Positions 34,897-47,000 of a stretch of DNA of 64,000 nucleotides are shown here, piece after piece; the stretch's first letter is position 1, and every line of letters begins with the position of its first letter. A program made the position numbers and the translations under genes. The notes under the pieces are model-generated. The model made no database searches, was not told where the DNA came from, and saw only the letters and a list, made by a program, of their open reading frames with translations. The DNA is from Brugia malayi (taxonomy: Eukaryota; Nematoda; Chromadorea; Rhabditida; Onchocercidae). The DNA lies in assembly GCF_000002995.4 (NCBI RefSeq), contig NW_025062478.1:3138001-3202000 (forward strand), read 5' to 3'.

Positions 34897-36559
34897 TTGA
34901 TAAAAAACTTGATGAATTATTTTATGAATAATTTTGAATTATCATAATTTCATCAATTTTTTTTACTTTCAAATATTATAATTTAACTTATGTATTATTA
35001 AATTTAATGTAAAAATTTTAACGAACTGATATTAAAATTTATTTATGAACCGATTTTGTCAATATTTTTGGTAATAAATATTTCAAATTATTCAATAAAA
35101 AAATGTTTTACAATCATACTAATAATAAAAAGTTGTTGAAGGAATTTCAGAAAATTTTTGTTTCAATTTTGAAAAAGAAATATGTTAAATATTTAAAAAG
35201 AAAATCAAACATATATTTTTCCCAATAATTTTTTTTTTTTTTTTCATTAATTAATTGGTCTTTTTTAATGAATAATACATATTCCAATTAATACTTTCAC
35301 AAACAACAATTTAATTTCAAATGTAATTTTTTTTTTTTTTGAAATGCTTAAATAAACATAAATTATTTCTTTTTCAAGTTTTATTTAATTATCAAAAAAA
35401 TAATTTTAACTTGATTAGATAAAAAAAAAAAATTATATGAATAATATAAATAAATGATTCGTACTTCATTATTATCATTTTATTAATCATTCTTGTTTAT
35501 ATAATTTTTACATTTTTATGGTATTTTATAAGAAAAATATGATAAACCTTTAAAAAAAAAAAAAGAAAAAAATGATTTGAAATGTTATAATAAAAAATTA
35601 GTTTTTCAGCTTTTCATCCGAAAAAAAAAAAACAAAAAAAATGAAACAAATTTTAAAATTTTATTCCTTTGATGAGAAATGATTAATTCTATAATAACTG
35701 AAAGCACATTTCACAATTATAACTAAAGGTAAATAAAAATAAATTAAGCATAACTGCTATGAAATCCAAATCGATGAATGTAAACAATATCATCATGATC
35801 TCAGAAATTGAAAAATTCTAGAAATAAAGATTCAAAAGAGAAAAATTCTGGAAAAATGAAATATTCGAGAACGATCTAATAGAGCAAATTATGATAACGA
35901 TTAACAGTTAACGTATTTCAAAGGAACAATCATTAAACAAAATAGAAAAGATATCAAGTATCTTGGCCCAGGAAAAGTTCAAAGATTTGTCTAAATGATA
36001 AATATGATAAACCTTCAAAAAAAAAAAATGATATGAAATGTTATAATCAAAAATGACCTTTTCAGTTTTTCATCTGAAAAAAAAGGAAAAAATGAAACAA
36101 ATTTGACCTTTGAAAAAAAAAATGAAACAATGACCTTTGATCGAAAGATTAAAAACCATTAATTAGATGTCTTCATAGTGATAAATTAATTATTTCTCAA
36201 TCGTTACAATAAAATTTATTCAAGAACAAATGGAATTTAATATAATTGAAGAAGTAACCTCAGTAATGAATCCGGCTGACTTTGTACATAAGTCATTTCC
36301 GGTCTGATTGCATTCCCAGATTTAGAAATAAGTTTGATATTTTATTTCGTATCAAACTTAGCAAATATTTGAATTGAACTTAAAACGATAAAGAATACAA
36401 TAATAACATTTTACAATTGAAAAAGCATTTCTACAATTGGAATTATTTCTATCAGAAAAAATTTCTTCCATTCAACAAAATCATTCCTGAACAGGTGTGT
36501 ATGCCAGTTGAAGAAAATTTTTGAAGTTAATTGGAATTCCAGAAAGGGATATCCATCAA
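34512..36559. other. Intergenic region with microsatellite and duplicated poly-A segment
   Basis: It has an (AAT)n tract at 34823-34895 and many poly-A/T runs. A segment at 35535-35652 (ATATGATAAACCTT ... TTTTTCAG ... AATGAAACAAATTT) recurs at 36001-36103. The two copies bracket about 350 bases that are less A/T-biased. No exon was found. Confidence 0.55.
34823..34895 (+). repeat. (AAT)n microsatellite
   Basis: There are about 20 AAT triplets with a single interruption (AACAGTAAT) near the start. It lies upstream of the hormone gene. Confidence 0.95.
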
Positions 36560-36905
36560 ATCAGCCCTAAAATCTTGAAATAATAGAGACCAAACAAAAA
36601 AGAACAATTTTACATTTCCTAAAATTTCAATACGATCCATTATTACCTCAGAATTTTTGGAAAAAAAAAAGACATTTAATTAGCTTATAAATGAAGAAAA
36701 TAAAGAAAAATAAGAATGAATAGTAGATGCAAACGAGTTACTTTGAAAGAAATTCAACTTTATGTCTTCATGGATGCATTCAAACGTGGCATATTCTGAT
36801 GCCATATATTCTCAGTCAAGAATCTCGAGAAATCAAAACGTTCTTGATGATTTGCTAGATCTCGAATTAAAGCTATTTTCTTGGAAATCTATTGGTTTGA
36901 TATTT
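36560..36905 (+). pseudogene. BEL/Pao pol fragment (RT end and RNase H), decayed
   Basis: Plus-strand pieces, with stops and one or two frameshifts: KRTILHFLKFQYDPLLPQNF at about 36590-36655, the block that follows the Pao reverse transcriptase (R-IL-F---YDPLG-LSP); then LYVFMDA with VAYSDAIYSQ (about 36755-36810), the start of Pao RNase H; then FARSRIKAI (about 36855-36885). The fragment is short and non-functional. Confidence 0.65.
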
Positions 36906-37084
36906 TATTTTGTAGTGGTCATAAAAAGCTAATTGCATTTGGCTAGCATTATCGCTTATCACTAATTTAAGATAACTTTCGGCAACTAAATTTTCTAAAT
37001 TTCAAGTGAAATATAAGCAAAGCAAGCTAGCTACCCATCTTTAGGGTTTCTGGAAGATAGGTAAAACCGATAACTTGAATGATT

Positions 37085-37225
37085 TTAATTTTTATTTTTT
37101 TACAAGGCATATATTTCGATTCTACCTTTCGATGAGCAGAATTTCATCTGCTATTTGAGCCCAGGATAAGTTTGCGACATTCATTAGCCCAATAGTCCTT
37201 GTTCATGCGCAAAATGTCCGTGGTC
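37085..37225 (-). pseudogene. BEL/Pao gag zinc-knuckle fragment, decayed, opposite strand
   Basis: The minus strand reads MNKDYWANECRKL ... SNSR-stop-NSAHRKVESKYMPCK. It resembles the Pao zinc knuckle C--C-KDHW--EC-K...R, with the first cysteine present only in a shifted frame. It lies 200 bases from the plus-strand pol fragment, so the two were brought together by rearrangement or separate insertions. Confidence 0.5.
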
Positions 37226-39921
37226 TTTTATTCTCGTTATTTTTGATAATTCTTTGAAACACCTCTCTTAGTGGCATATTTAGCTTAAATTCTATCAGTT
37301 TTCTCTTACAAACGAATTAACGTTTAGCTGTTTCATCTTTTGAATATGCTAATTTTTGAATTGTAATTCTGAATTCAAAAATTAAATTGCTAATTCATAA
37401 TCATTTTTATATAATTCTAAAGTTGCTTTTATTTCTTTTCCTTGAAATCATTTCTTCTTCTTCATCGATCATTTCCATACAAATTTCATCTTTCAGCTTT
37501 TTTTTTGACGTATTCGTAGTTTTTTTTTAAACATTCATATTCAAATTTTACGTAATGAATTACTTCAGTGAGAAATATTTTCACAACAAAATAAATTTTA
37601 ATTATTTAGACGTATATTATTTATATTATAATAATGCAAATTATATTTAAGTGATGACAATTTAATGACGTTACGTACGTACAATGTGACAGGAACATAT
37701 ATTGTAATAAGTAGTAATTACGTCAAATGGACAGAAATGATATTCTTCTTCAAATTTAAATATCACATTTTTCCACTCAGATAGTCGATGATAACACGTG
37801 TCAACAACTTAGCAACAGGAAACATATAATTTTGTAAATAAATTATTAGCTTAAAATCATTTTGTTTGAAAAACCAAAATACCAACAAATTTTATCAGAT
37901 TTAAAAGGATGATTTAATTTTACAGAAATTACTAAATTTTACAAATCAGTAGTTGATGTTAAGAGTTGAACGAGTTAAACAGACAAACATTAAATATATG
38001 ACAAAAAAATAAAAACAAACAAACAAATAAACAAGCAAAATTTGGTTCTTTTCAAATAAGAAAATAAGTAATAAGTAACATTTTATTTATAAACGATACG
38101 TGTTCATGCATTTATCTCAAAACTAAGTGACATTAGCGCACAAATAAAAAACAATAAACAATAAACAAAATCTTTACTCTATCTTAAATTAATGCACCAA
38201 GTATTAATTTTTATGAAAATTTTGTTTTGTGATCGTTCGTTGTTATCACTAACGAATATTTGTCTCATAAAGATTTTGTTGACTAATAAAATTATTAGAA
38301 AATATTTGATCGCTAGATTGATCAATCGTTAGACTAATTTTCTTCGAGAAAAAATTAGATTTGACAAAGATTATGAATTTGAAATATTAATTTGAACCGA
38401 ATTTAAGTGAGCTTTTTTGCAGCAAAATTGATAAATTTAAGTGTTATTAGCAAATTAATTTAGTTTCATATATAGTAGAAATTGGTTTACAACAAAGTTT
38501 TTTTCTTTTTTTTAAATTCTTTTGTGAAACTGAGAGTGTCACAAAGAAGGAAAAAAATATTTTAACATTTAATGAAAAGTGAAAAATTATTTTGTTGGAT
38601 TTTATTTGGTAATTATTTTATTAAATATTCACAATATTTGAACTATAGACATTCATTTATTATATTTCACATCGAAATAATTATTTTATATTCATTTTCT
38701 GTAATGAATATCAAAAAGTTAAATAAAACAGTTATTTTAGTATAAATTTTGGAAAATATTTTATCATTAATTATTTTAATTATTTGGAAATTATTTTATC
38801 ATTAATTATATTAATTATTTTAAAATATTTTATCACAAATTTTATTATAATAAATTTATTTTCATTATTTCAAAATTTTCATTTTATTAAAATATTTCAA
38901 TTTTGATGAGATAAACGTTGAAATAGGAATTAAAGAAAAGAAATTCATTTTGCTCTATCGTTGTTCTATTCGTTTCTACAATTTCTGCTGTCTTATTAAT
39001 AATAATTAAAATTATTTTGACCTAAATATTGCAAATGCTATCGAACTAATCATCTGATTAATATGTGCAAATGTAAGAACTATTTTTGAAATTATATTCG
39101 TCGTTTCAAAAACTGATATCTTCTTATTAAGTTACTTTTTTTTTTTTACTTTTACTAAATTAGTAAGTTCAGTTACTGATAATATGATAATGTGAGATTC
39201 TTTGATATTGATAATTTCATCCAATTAAGTGAAACATGGATTTTCATCTTCTCATTGCTTCCTTTTTTAATAATTTGTGAAAAAGAACTGATTTTGAAAT
39301 AATTTTGAAATTTCAAATAAGATTTATAAATTTTCAACTGTAGTATTCCATATCAAATTAATTATTTAATTATTCATTCCGTGTGATAAATTTCATTCAA
39401 TTGCAAATTGTTCTTTTCAAACTGAACTTTTTGAAATATACGCAAAAGAAATTACCGATAAGAAAATTTCCTTTTTGATAAATTGAAAAAAAAAACAATG
39501 AAATATTTCAATCAGAGAGCAACAGAACACATTTCGATGTCTAATGAAAACATTAGCTAAATGAAATAAGTTTTTTTTTTGAAATGCTTTGATCAATTTC
39601 GAATGATACTTTGACCTTTAGCATTTTGACCTTCATTGTCTTTTTATATGTACTACAATCTTGCCTTTCAAGCTTTATTTTAATTTTATTTTTTTTATTT
39701 TTGATATCTATCTATTCATCCATCGACTAATCATCCAACTATTCATTGATTCAGTTGGAGATTTCTGAGTACTGTCGCATTCGAGACTTCCTTCCACTGA
39801 AGCGAATCATTTGCGAATGCTTGCGAATTATACTTTTTAGTAGAAAATGTCAAATTGATAAACTGTTTAATTTTCCAGGTTACTGTCTCTTGAAATAACA
39901 ATTTTTTTCACACATTGCTCA
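37226..39921. other. Intergenic region upstream of the mlt-10-like gene
   Basis: A/T-rich. No exon or element was recognised on either strand. T-rich tracts at 39125-39150 and 39690-39700 lie upstream of the start at 39922. Confidence 0.5.
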
Positions 39922-42900
39922 ATGAGAATTTACCAACATCAGAGTGCGACGCTGCTTGCGATATGGATAGCTTGTAAGTTGAAGTTCGCTTGAACTCTTC
40001 ACAAGATTTGCGACATGGATAGCTTGTAAGTTGAAGTTCGCTTGAACTCTTCACAAGATTTGCGACATGGATAGCTTGTAAGTTGAAGTTCGCTTGAACT
40101 CTTCACAAGATTTGCGACATGGATAGCTTGTAAGTTGAAGTTCGCTTGAACTCTTCACAAGATTTGCGACATGGATAGCTTGTAAGTTGAAGTTCGCTTG
40201 AACTCTTCACAAGATTTGCGACATGGATAGCTTGTAAGTTGAAGTTCGCTTGAACTCTTCACAAGATTTGCGACATGGATAGCTTGTAAGTTGAAGTTCG
40301 CTTGAACTCTTCATAAGATTTGCGACATGGATAGCTTGTAAGTTGAAGTTCGCTTGAACTCTTTATAAGATTTGCGACATGGATAGCTTGTAAGTTGAAG
40401 TTCGCTTGAACTCTTCACAAGATTTGCGACATGTATTCTGATGACATACGTTATTATGATGATAGCCGTGTACCTACTTCATCCATCCACCTATTAAGGC
40501 ATCATCGTTGGACCGGTTTCAAGTTCTATCCAATACACGCGAGAAACAATGCCAGGTGCACAATATTATGATGGTAAAAAGTTAAATATTCCAATTTCAA
40601 AAGAGGCTGCAGTTGAACTCATTGAACGATGGATTCATCAGGGAATAAGCAGTATGATGGCTTGTATTGCCACCCAACGGTTAGTTCGTTCTTGTCATCT
40701 GTACTCTCATGTGTGACATGCATGAATTTAAACATAAATTGGCTTTTTGTAGATCAGGAAATTCTCTCTGAACGGAAAAAAGAGACAGGAGGAGCACAAA
40801 AAGAAATATAAAACTCAGTTGTTGATCTCGATGTCACATCCAAATATTATTTTCATTTTGAAATTAACATTCTTTAGCAGAAAAATGTTTACTTCAGCCT
40901 AAGCAAATTAAACGAATATGAACGGAATCGAGTGCAAAAGTGTTCACAAGCCGCTCAGGACATTTACGAACAGGCAAGATGTGTAGTCCGAGCCATTGAT
41001 GCAAAACCGAAACAGATGGATCCTACAAGAAGTATCGTTTCACGTCTTAAAACACACTTACGTCAACTATTAGTGCAACTGTTCACACTTCTGATGGAAG
41101 ATATAATCACTTCAATATTTAAAAATCAATAGAAATACTTGTATTGGATGGATAGTGCAGGTAGTTATTACTTAAATTGATGTTAATTTAATTAATTAAT
41201 ATTAATTAGCATTCTTCTCCTCGTACAGTTTCACATATGCAAAAGCTGCAAAAATTAATGGATGGAAAACAGAAGATAGTCGGTGCTATAATCCAATCTG
41301 AATCACATCACATCGATTTCAATCGAAGCAGAAAAAGGGAACAGGTGGAATTCCGAACACGGCGAAGTGTAATCAATCGACACAGTTATAAGTTACACAC
41401 TGAATACGACCATTTGACACCCTTTGGTATTCTCGGCAAACACTTATCGAAGATGACAAGAATTATCAAAAATAAGGAGCCGAATTCATCGTTAGTTTTG
41501 AGTTTTGCAGTAATTTTCTTTGAACTTATCACTATGAAAAATGAAATTGTCGTTGTGGCAAAAAAGAAAAAAGTATTATTTGAGAGAGATTTGCTTCTTG
41601 TATATATGTACGATAAAATTTACAAAGTCGAGGAGATCATTTTTTTGGTTCTAAAATTGTTTTAGCATAACATATGTGTGTATTATTGAATTGGAAGTTC
41701 TTTATTAGACTTCATGGATAGTCATATATAAACAAAGAAATGTAAACAAAGAAAGGAAAAGGTAAAAATTAAGTGGGAAAAGTAATGTATGAAAGATTCA
41801 CGGTAGAAACATAGAATTGGAAATAAAACATTTCAACTGTAAACATATTTACAGTATTGCATGCTTAAAACAAAAAGCTTATGTATAAGCATTATTTGTT
41901 TTTTACGTTCATTTATTTTTTTGTTTAAATATTTTAGAGTTTGGCGACACTAAAATTTTGCGACAATTTATGTCAAATGAGACTGAAATGAACTAAGCAA
42001 TATAAAATCATTTTTAGTTCCATTTCAAAAGAACAGTAATTTAGATGGAAGAAAACGATGTATGAAATCGAAAGTTTAAAACGACGAGAACAAGAAAAAA
42101 ATGATTTCGCTGAGAAATTAAAGAAACGATTTCCATTCAGTTTCAAAAATACGGAACCTAAACTAACACCGGTGAGCACTTTTAAGCAAATTGTCGGATT
42201 AAATTCAATAATTTTGATAAATAAATTGTGTATCCTTAATCGATTCCTATTTCAATAGATTATTTATGATACAAAACGGATTGTTCAATCTCGAAATGTA
42301 AAACTTTTTAATTTTATTCTTTCAGGAAGAAAAACTCTTAGCGAAAGAATTACATATATCGAATCATCTTCTGCAAGGTTTGGATAAAAACAGTATGAAA
42401 ACAAAAAAAACTTTGGAAATTATTCAACTCTTTAAACGAGCAATTAAACTTGCGATGGTGCTTAATGGTGCCAATGGTACCAAATTAGAAAATAAGACAC
42501 TCAGATTTGGTTCACCGCGTCTGTTATCATTGGTACCTGACAATGTTAATGATCAGGTATGCTTGCTGAACATTGAATTATTCCGGATGTTTCGCTTTTT
42601 GCACCGTTAACCATCTGAAGTCTTACGTCTCAGCGATCTGAGAGCAAAATAAAAAGTTTCTTTTCAGATTAACATCTTATCTCCGTCACTGCTCAGCATG
42701 CATGATAAAGGCAAAGGCTTAGAAGCACTAACTAGTGTTCCGGAATTACTGAAAGCTGCCGGTAACAGGGATTACGAAGAATGGCTAAGCTTCATTATAG
42801 AAGCATCCGGTACAACTGATGCAATTCATAAACTGAAGGTCTGATTTATCAGAACTCTTCAATTAATACCTCTTACTATACCTTATTAGGAGTTTTCAAT

Positions 42901-44058
42901 TAAGTATTCAGTATGAGTTAATAATTTTCTGAAAAACATTCAGGAAAAGAATGAATTGGATTGGCTACCACCCGGTTATAAATCAATGCCACGTGGAATA
43001 GACGGTCAACCGATGTTTTTTACGAAGGAAAACGTGACAGAATTTGATCCTGAATTAGCTAGAGAAGTGGAACTTTTCGAAAATTTGACACATTCACTTA
43101 CGCCAAAACAGGTTGAATTGTTTTCCTCGCAATAAATCTTTTGGAAAAAGTGCAAAATCAAATTTTCAAATTACTTTCATATTTGAAAAACTATTATTTT
43201 TTGATTTCGACGTCATTACCGGATGAGTTGTCGATGAATGAAAATTATTAATATTCTTAATTCGAGAAAACTCTTTGTTCACCTCAGTCAATAATAATAC
43301 AAACACTACAGTTAACGGACTTCAATACAACCGGATTCTCGATGATGACTCCAAAGCAGTTGACAATGTTCTATGGCCCACAGTCACCTTTAAACGACAG
43401 CAAAGCGTTGAATTTCTTTCTGTCACTAAGTGAAGATGACATGCACCGTCACATTCTCAGTGATATCCGTGATATGGCGAAGATGAATTCTTCCTTAAAA
43501 ATACGTCGAAAACGACGGAAAAACATACTTACTCCATTATCTTTCGATAACAAAACATTTTATCCAACAACAAAGCCATCCTTCTTATCACCTGTAGCAT
43601 TCGCACCAATACTTTTCTCTCCGTCAGTTTTTGGTGCCACTCTATTAAGTCCAGGTGTATTCTTACCCATTCTTCTCTCTCCAGCTCTCTTAAGTCCAAC
43701 TATCTTGTCACCAATTGCACTTTCTCCCATTATCCTATCACCACTAGTTATCAGTCCTGGTATTTTAAGTCCTGGTGCTTTGGTACCGGCTATTTTATCA
43801 CCCAGTGCATTATCACCAGGTATTTTATCACCATCAATACTTTCACCCGCTATTATGAGCCCATTTGTTCTAAACCCTTTCATCCTTTCACCAACATCAC
43901 TTACCGCTCTAGTTGCAAGTCCATTTGCTTTGTCACCATCTTTTTTCTCGCCATCTTACGGTGCTGCACTAATCTTCTCACCATACGCATTCTCACCGCT
44001 CTTTAATTCGACCGGTAAAGCAGTCACTTTACTATTTTCACCGAGTGTAGGTAGTTGA
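39922..44058 (+). CDS. MLT-10-like moulting cycle protein (9 exons)
   Basis: Secreted nematode protein of the moulting-cycle family, involved in cuticle replacement at moults. Exons: 39922-39973, 40499-40679, 40898 to about 41061, 41229-41490, 42045-42171, 42326-42556, 42668-42838, 42944-43111, 43312-44058; about 700 residues. Exons 1-2 encode a signal peptide (LLAIWIACIIVGPVSSS across the junction). The middle has YDHLTPFGILGKHL, EKLKKRF, LLSLVPDN, ILSPSLLSMHDKGKG, WLSFIIEASG, LPPGYKSMPRGIDGQP and TGFSMMTPKQLTMFYGP, in the order usual for the family. The last 170 residues are the hallmark tail of short hydrophobic repeats, ILSP/LLSP/ALSP and variants, after a dibasic site (IRRKRRKN). The exon 3 donor is the weak point: the frame stays open to 41132, and I placed the end at 41061 (GTCAAC) only by phase. 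Other junctions agree in phase. Confidence 0.85.
39958..40433 (+). repeat. Nine tandem 52-bp copies spanning exon 1 end and its 5' splice site
   Basis: Units start at 39958, 40010, 40062, 40114, 40166, 40218, 40270, 40322 and 40374, with a partial tenth at 40426. Each contains GGATAGCTT/GTAAGT, the exact end of exon 1 and its donor in the mlt-10-like gene. Copies are nearly identical; changes are GCGATATGG in the first unit and TTCATAAG or TTTATAAG in two later units. Confidence 0.97.
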
Positions 44059-47000
44059 ATGTAACTTTAAATGTCCATACACTTTTTTTTTTTAAATTAA
44101 TTTAAAACAGTACTTTAACTCTTATATCTTTCATTGTTTTCTTTCAAAATATTCGTTTTCTTCATAAATTACTACATGTATTGCTGTAATTTGCTGGAAC
44201 GATAATTAATTATCTGACAAAGTTAGTATTTACTTTTCTTTTCTGATTCACAATGAATGTACAACTATTCAAAGTTATCTGAGGTAAGAAGAAGAAAGTC
44301 GAGATTAATCTTTGTGAAGGGAGAGTTCAAGATTTTTTTGTTTGCACTTGAAATTTTTTCAAATTAAATGCAGAATTAGCTGCGAATCATCAATTCCACC
44401 AATCGTTTAGCATTGCTGACTTCCAAAAATTATAATTAAATTTTTTTTTTTGCTATTTCTTTTCATAGATATAAGGAAAATGGAATGCTGAAAAGGAGAA
44501 ATTATAATTAAAAATTTTACATTTGTCAATTGCACATAGTATTTTTATTTAATTTCGATTAAACCAATGTCATTTTAATGAAATCGATGAAATTGAAAAA
44601 TTATAAATGAAAATGGGCGTAAAGTTCGGGATAATTCTCGAGATCAAATTATTACTATTATCAAATCATTGATGTTATCGTATTCATATGTAGCAATTCT
44701 ATTTCATAAAATAAAATTTACACATTTGGAAATTTGTTATTTCTCAAAAGTTTAAAAATAGAACTATAAGATTAATTTTTTAATGTCCTTTAATTTTAAC
44801 TTACAATATAAATGTTTGTTGAGTGTAATATTCCGTTTAGTAAAAGATACTTATTACCATTAATTTAATTTCTATTTCATTTATGTATATAATTTTAGAA
44901 TTTTTAAAGTAGCATCATTTGAGTATTTTTAGAAAGTTAACTCTTCAAAGTAGTATCATTTCGAGAATTTTATAAAGTTAGTGAAGCTCTTACATAAAAG
45001 TAGCATTGTTTAAATTATTGCATAATTCCATTAGCTAATTAAGATGAAATGAAAATGTGAGAAATAATGAAATGTATCGATATTTTATGCTTAAATCCTC
45101 AAAGGAGTTAACAGTTGAACGGATATACTGAAAATTGGTTGACGGGTAAGTGAGACAGCCCATGCGATGGTGTGTTTACCCTGACATTAACAGAATAGAG
45201 TAATCTTTGCTCATTACTTTAAATATGGGCAAACTATGAAAGTCTGAAGTGTGGATTAAATTATAGGCTAACATTCTTTTACTTATCTCTCATTCAAATT
45301 TTTTAAGCACATTTAAGTGTTAGCTGAAATAAGGCGATTTGCTGACTGATAATCACAATGATATGAGCAATTAGTGATAACAAAGTGAAATGTGAGCTTT
45401 GTTTTTCTTTTTAAATCATTTAAAAAATATTAACGCTGATCATATGACAATTTTACATATGACAAATGCTTGAATTTAGTGATAATTTTAAAAGCTTTAT
45501 TTTAATTTTTTTTTAACAGTATTTATTAACATTTCAAATAGTACTATTATAATGCTGTTAAGAGATATGATAATGATATGATATCATTTTGCTTTCAGTT
45601 AACTCAGAAATGTGACAATTTCACCAAAATAACTAAATGCATCGCATTAAAATAGATTAGAAAAAAGAAAAAATCTTTTCATTTTAATTTGAATATTTTG
45701 AAATAATCATTTTAACATTTTTTAAACTATTTTTTAAAAATTTTACTCCGTTTTAGTTATTTAAGTTCATTTCAAAATTTATCAAATATCATTTTTATAG
45801 TTTTTTAATACATTTTTCATTAGGAGTTTTTCTAATTAATTCAATTAATTTCCGGAACCTAATTTTAATCGTTTAGTGATTTCTTTAATTCATTTAAAAA
45901 TTTATTCATCTTGTGATAGATTCTTTTTTCGTTAAAATTCAAATTAATATTTAATAACTGAATGGAACTACTATACATAAATTATTTGTTTATCACAAAT
46001 ATTATTATTTATTGCTATTTGAGTAAATTAATTCGAATAATTAAAAATTGTTAAACACAAAAGAGAACTTTGTACAATTATCATTTTATTATTAAAAATC
46101 TATTTGAGTTTAGCTAACTCAAATAGTTAAATTTTATTACTGAAATTTCGATTTTTTAATCTTTCATTAAAAATTTCTCAAATTAATATCCAAGCAAATT
46201 GAATTATTCAATCATTCAGTTTATAAATAAAATATATATATATTGAATTGATTTTACGAAACGTAAAAAATTAGAAAATAGATTACAAAAAATAATAATA
46301 TAATACTTATAAAATTATATAATACTGCTAAACACTTTGTTCAAATTATTTATTAAAATGCAATAAATATAAGAAATCTTTTTAACTTCTTATCAAATAT
46401 TCAAAGTTATTCTTTTTAATTTTGAAATAACAAGCAGAATTAAATAAGAAAAGAAAAAAGCTAATATTTTTATTTTTTATTTTTCTCTTCCTATTAAATT
46501 TTTCCTTTTTCATCCATTTTAACTTGCGGTAATTTTGCTTAAATTTAACTCTGAATTCTCAATCTTTTAAAATTTGAAAATTATTTCATTCACTTAGTTT
46601 TTCAATCTTTTTTTTTTTGTCAATTTGTTCAATCAAAGTAACAAATAATTTCACAAAAATTTTACAAAATCTAAATGTAATTCAAAAAAAAAAGGAGAAA
46701 TGATTGAATTATTTTGAATATATATGTTTATCGATTGTTTTTCTTTTTTTTTTAAATTCCATATTTGCATTCTTTTTTGAATTACCAAATTATGAATACA
46801 TTTGATATACGTACGTAAGACGTGAAAATATATTTATATTATTTCATTTGATATCATAATTATTAACAATTTCTATTAAAATTCATCATTTTAAAATTTT
46901 TCGGATGCATTGTTTTCGATCTCGAGATTAAATTTCACTTTCTACTTGATCTAAAAATAATGTTCCGAAATGTTTATTTAGTTTAGTACTGGTTGTAGTT

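Noticed and set aside
35760..35990. Plus-strand KREKFWKNEIFEN, faintly like the Pao KFW-LE motif
   Set aside because: Too short and with surrounding stops; not enough to call a retroelement.
36255..36310. NPADFVHKSFPV, similar to the Pao NPAD motif
   Set aside because: It lies before the RNase H fragment, whereas in Pao polyproteins it follows it. The match is short and may be chance.
43560..43883. Minus-strand 107-codon frame with Gly/Asp repeats
   Set aside because: It is antisense to the LSP-repeat tail of the mlt-10-like gene and arises from its repeated codons.
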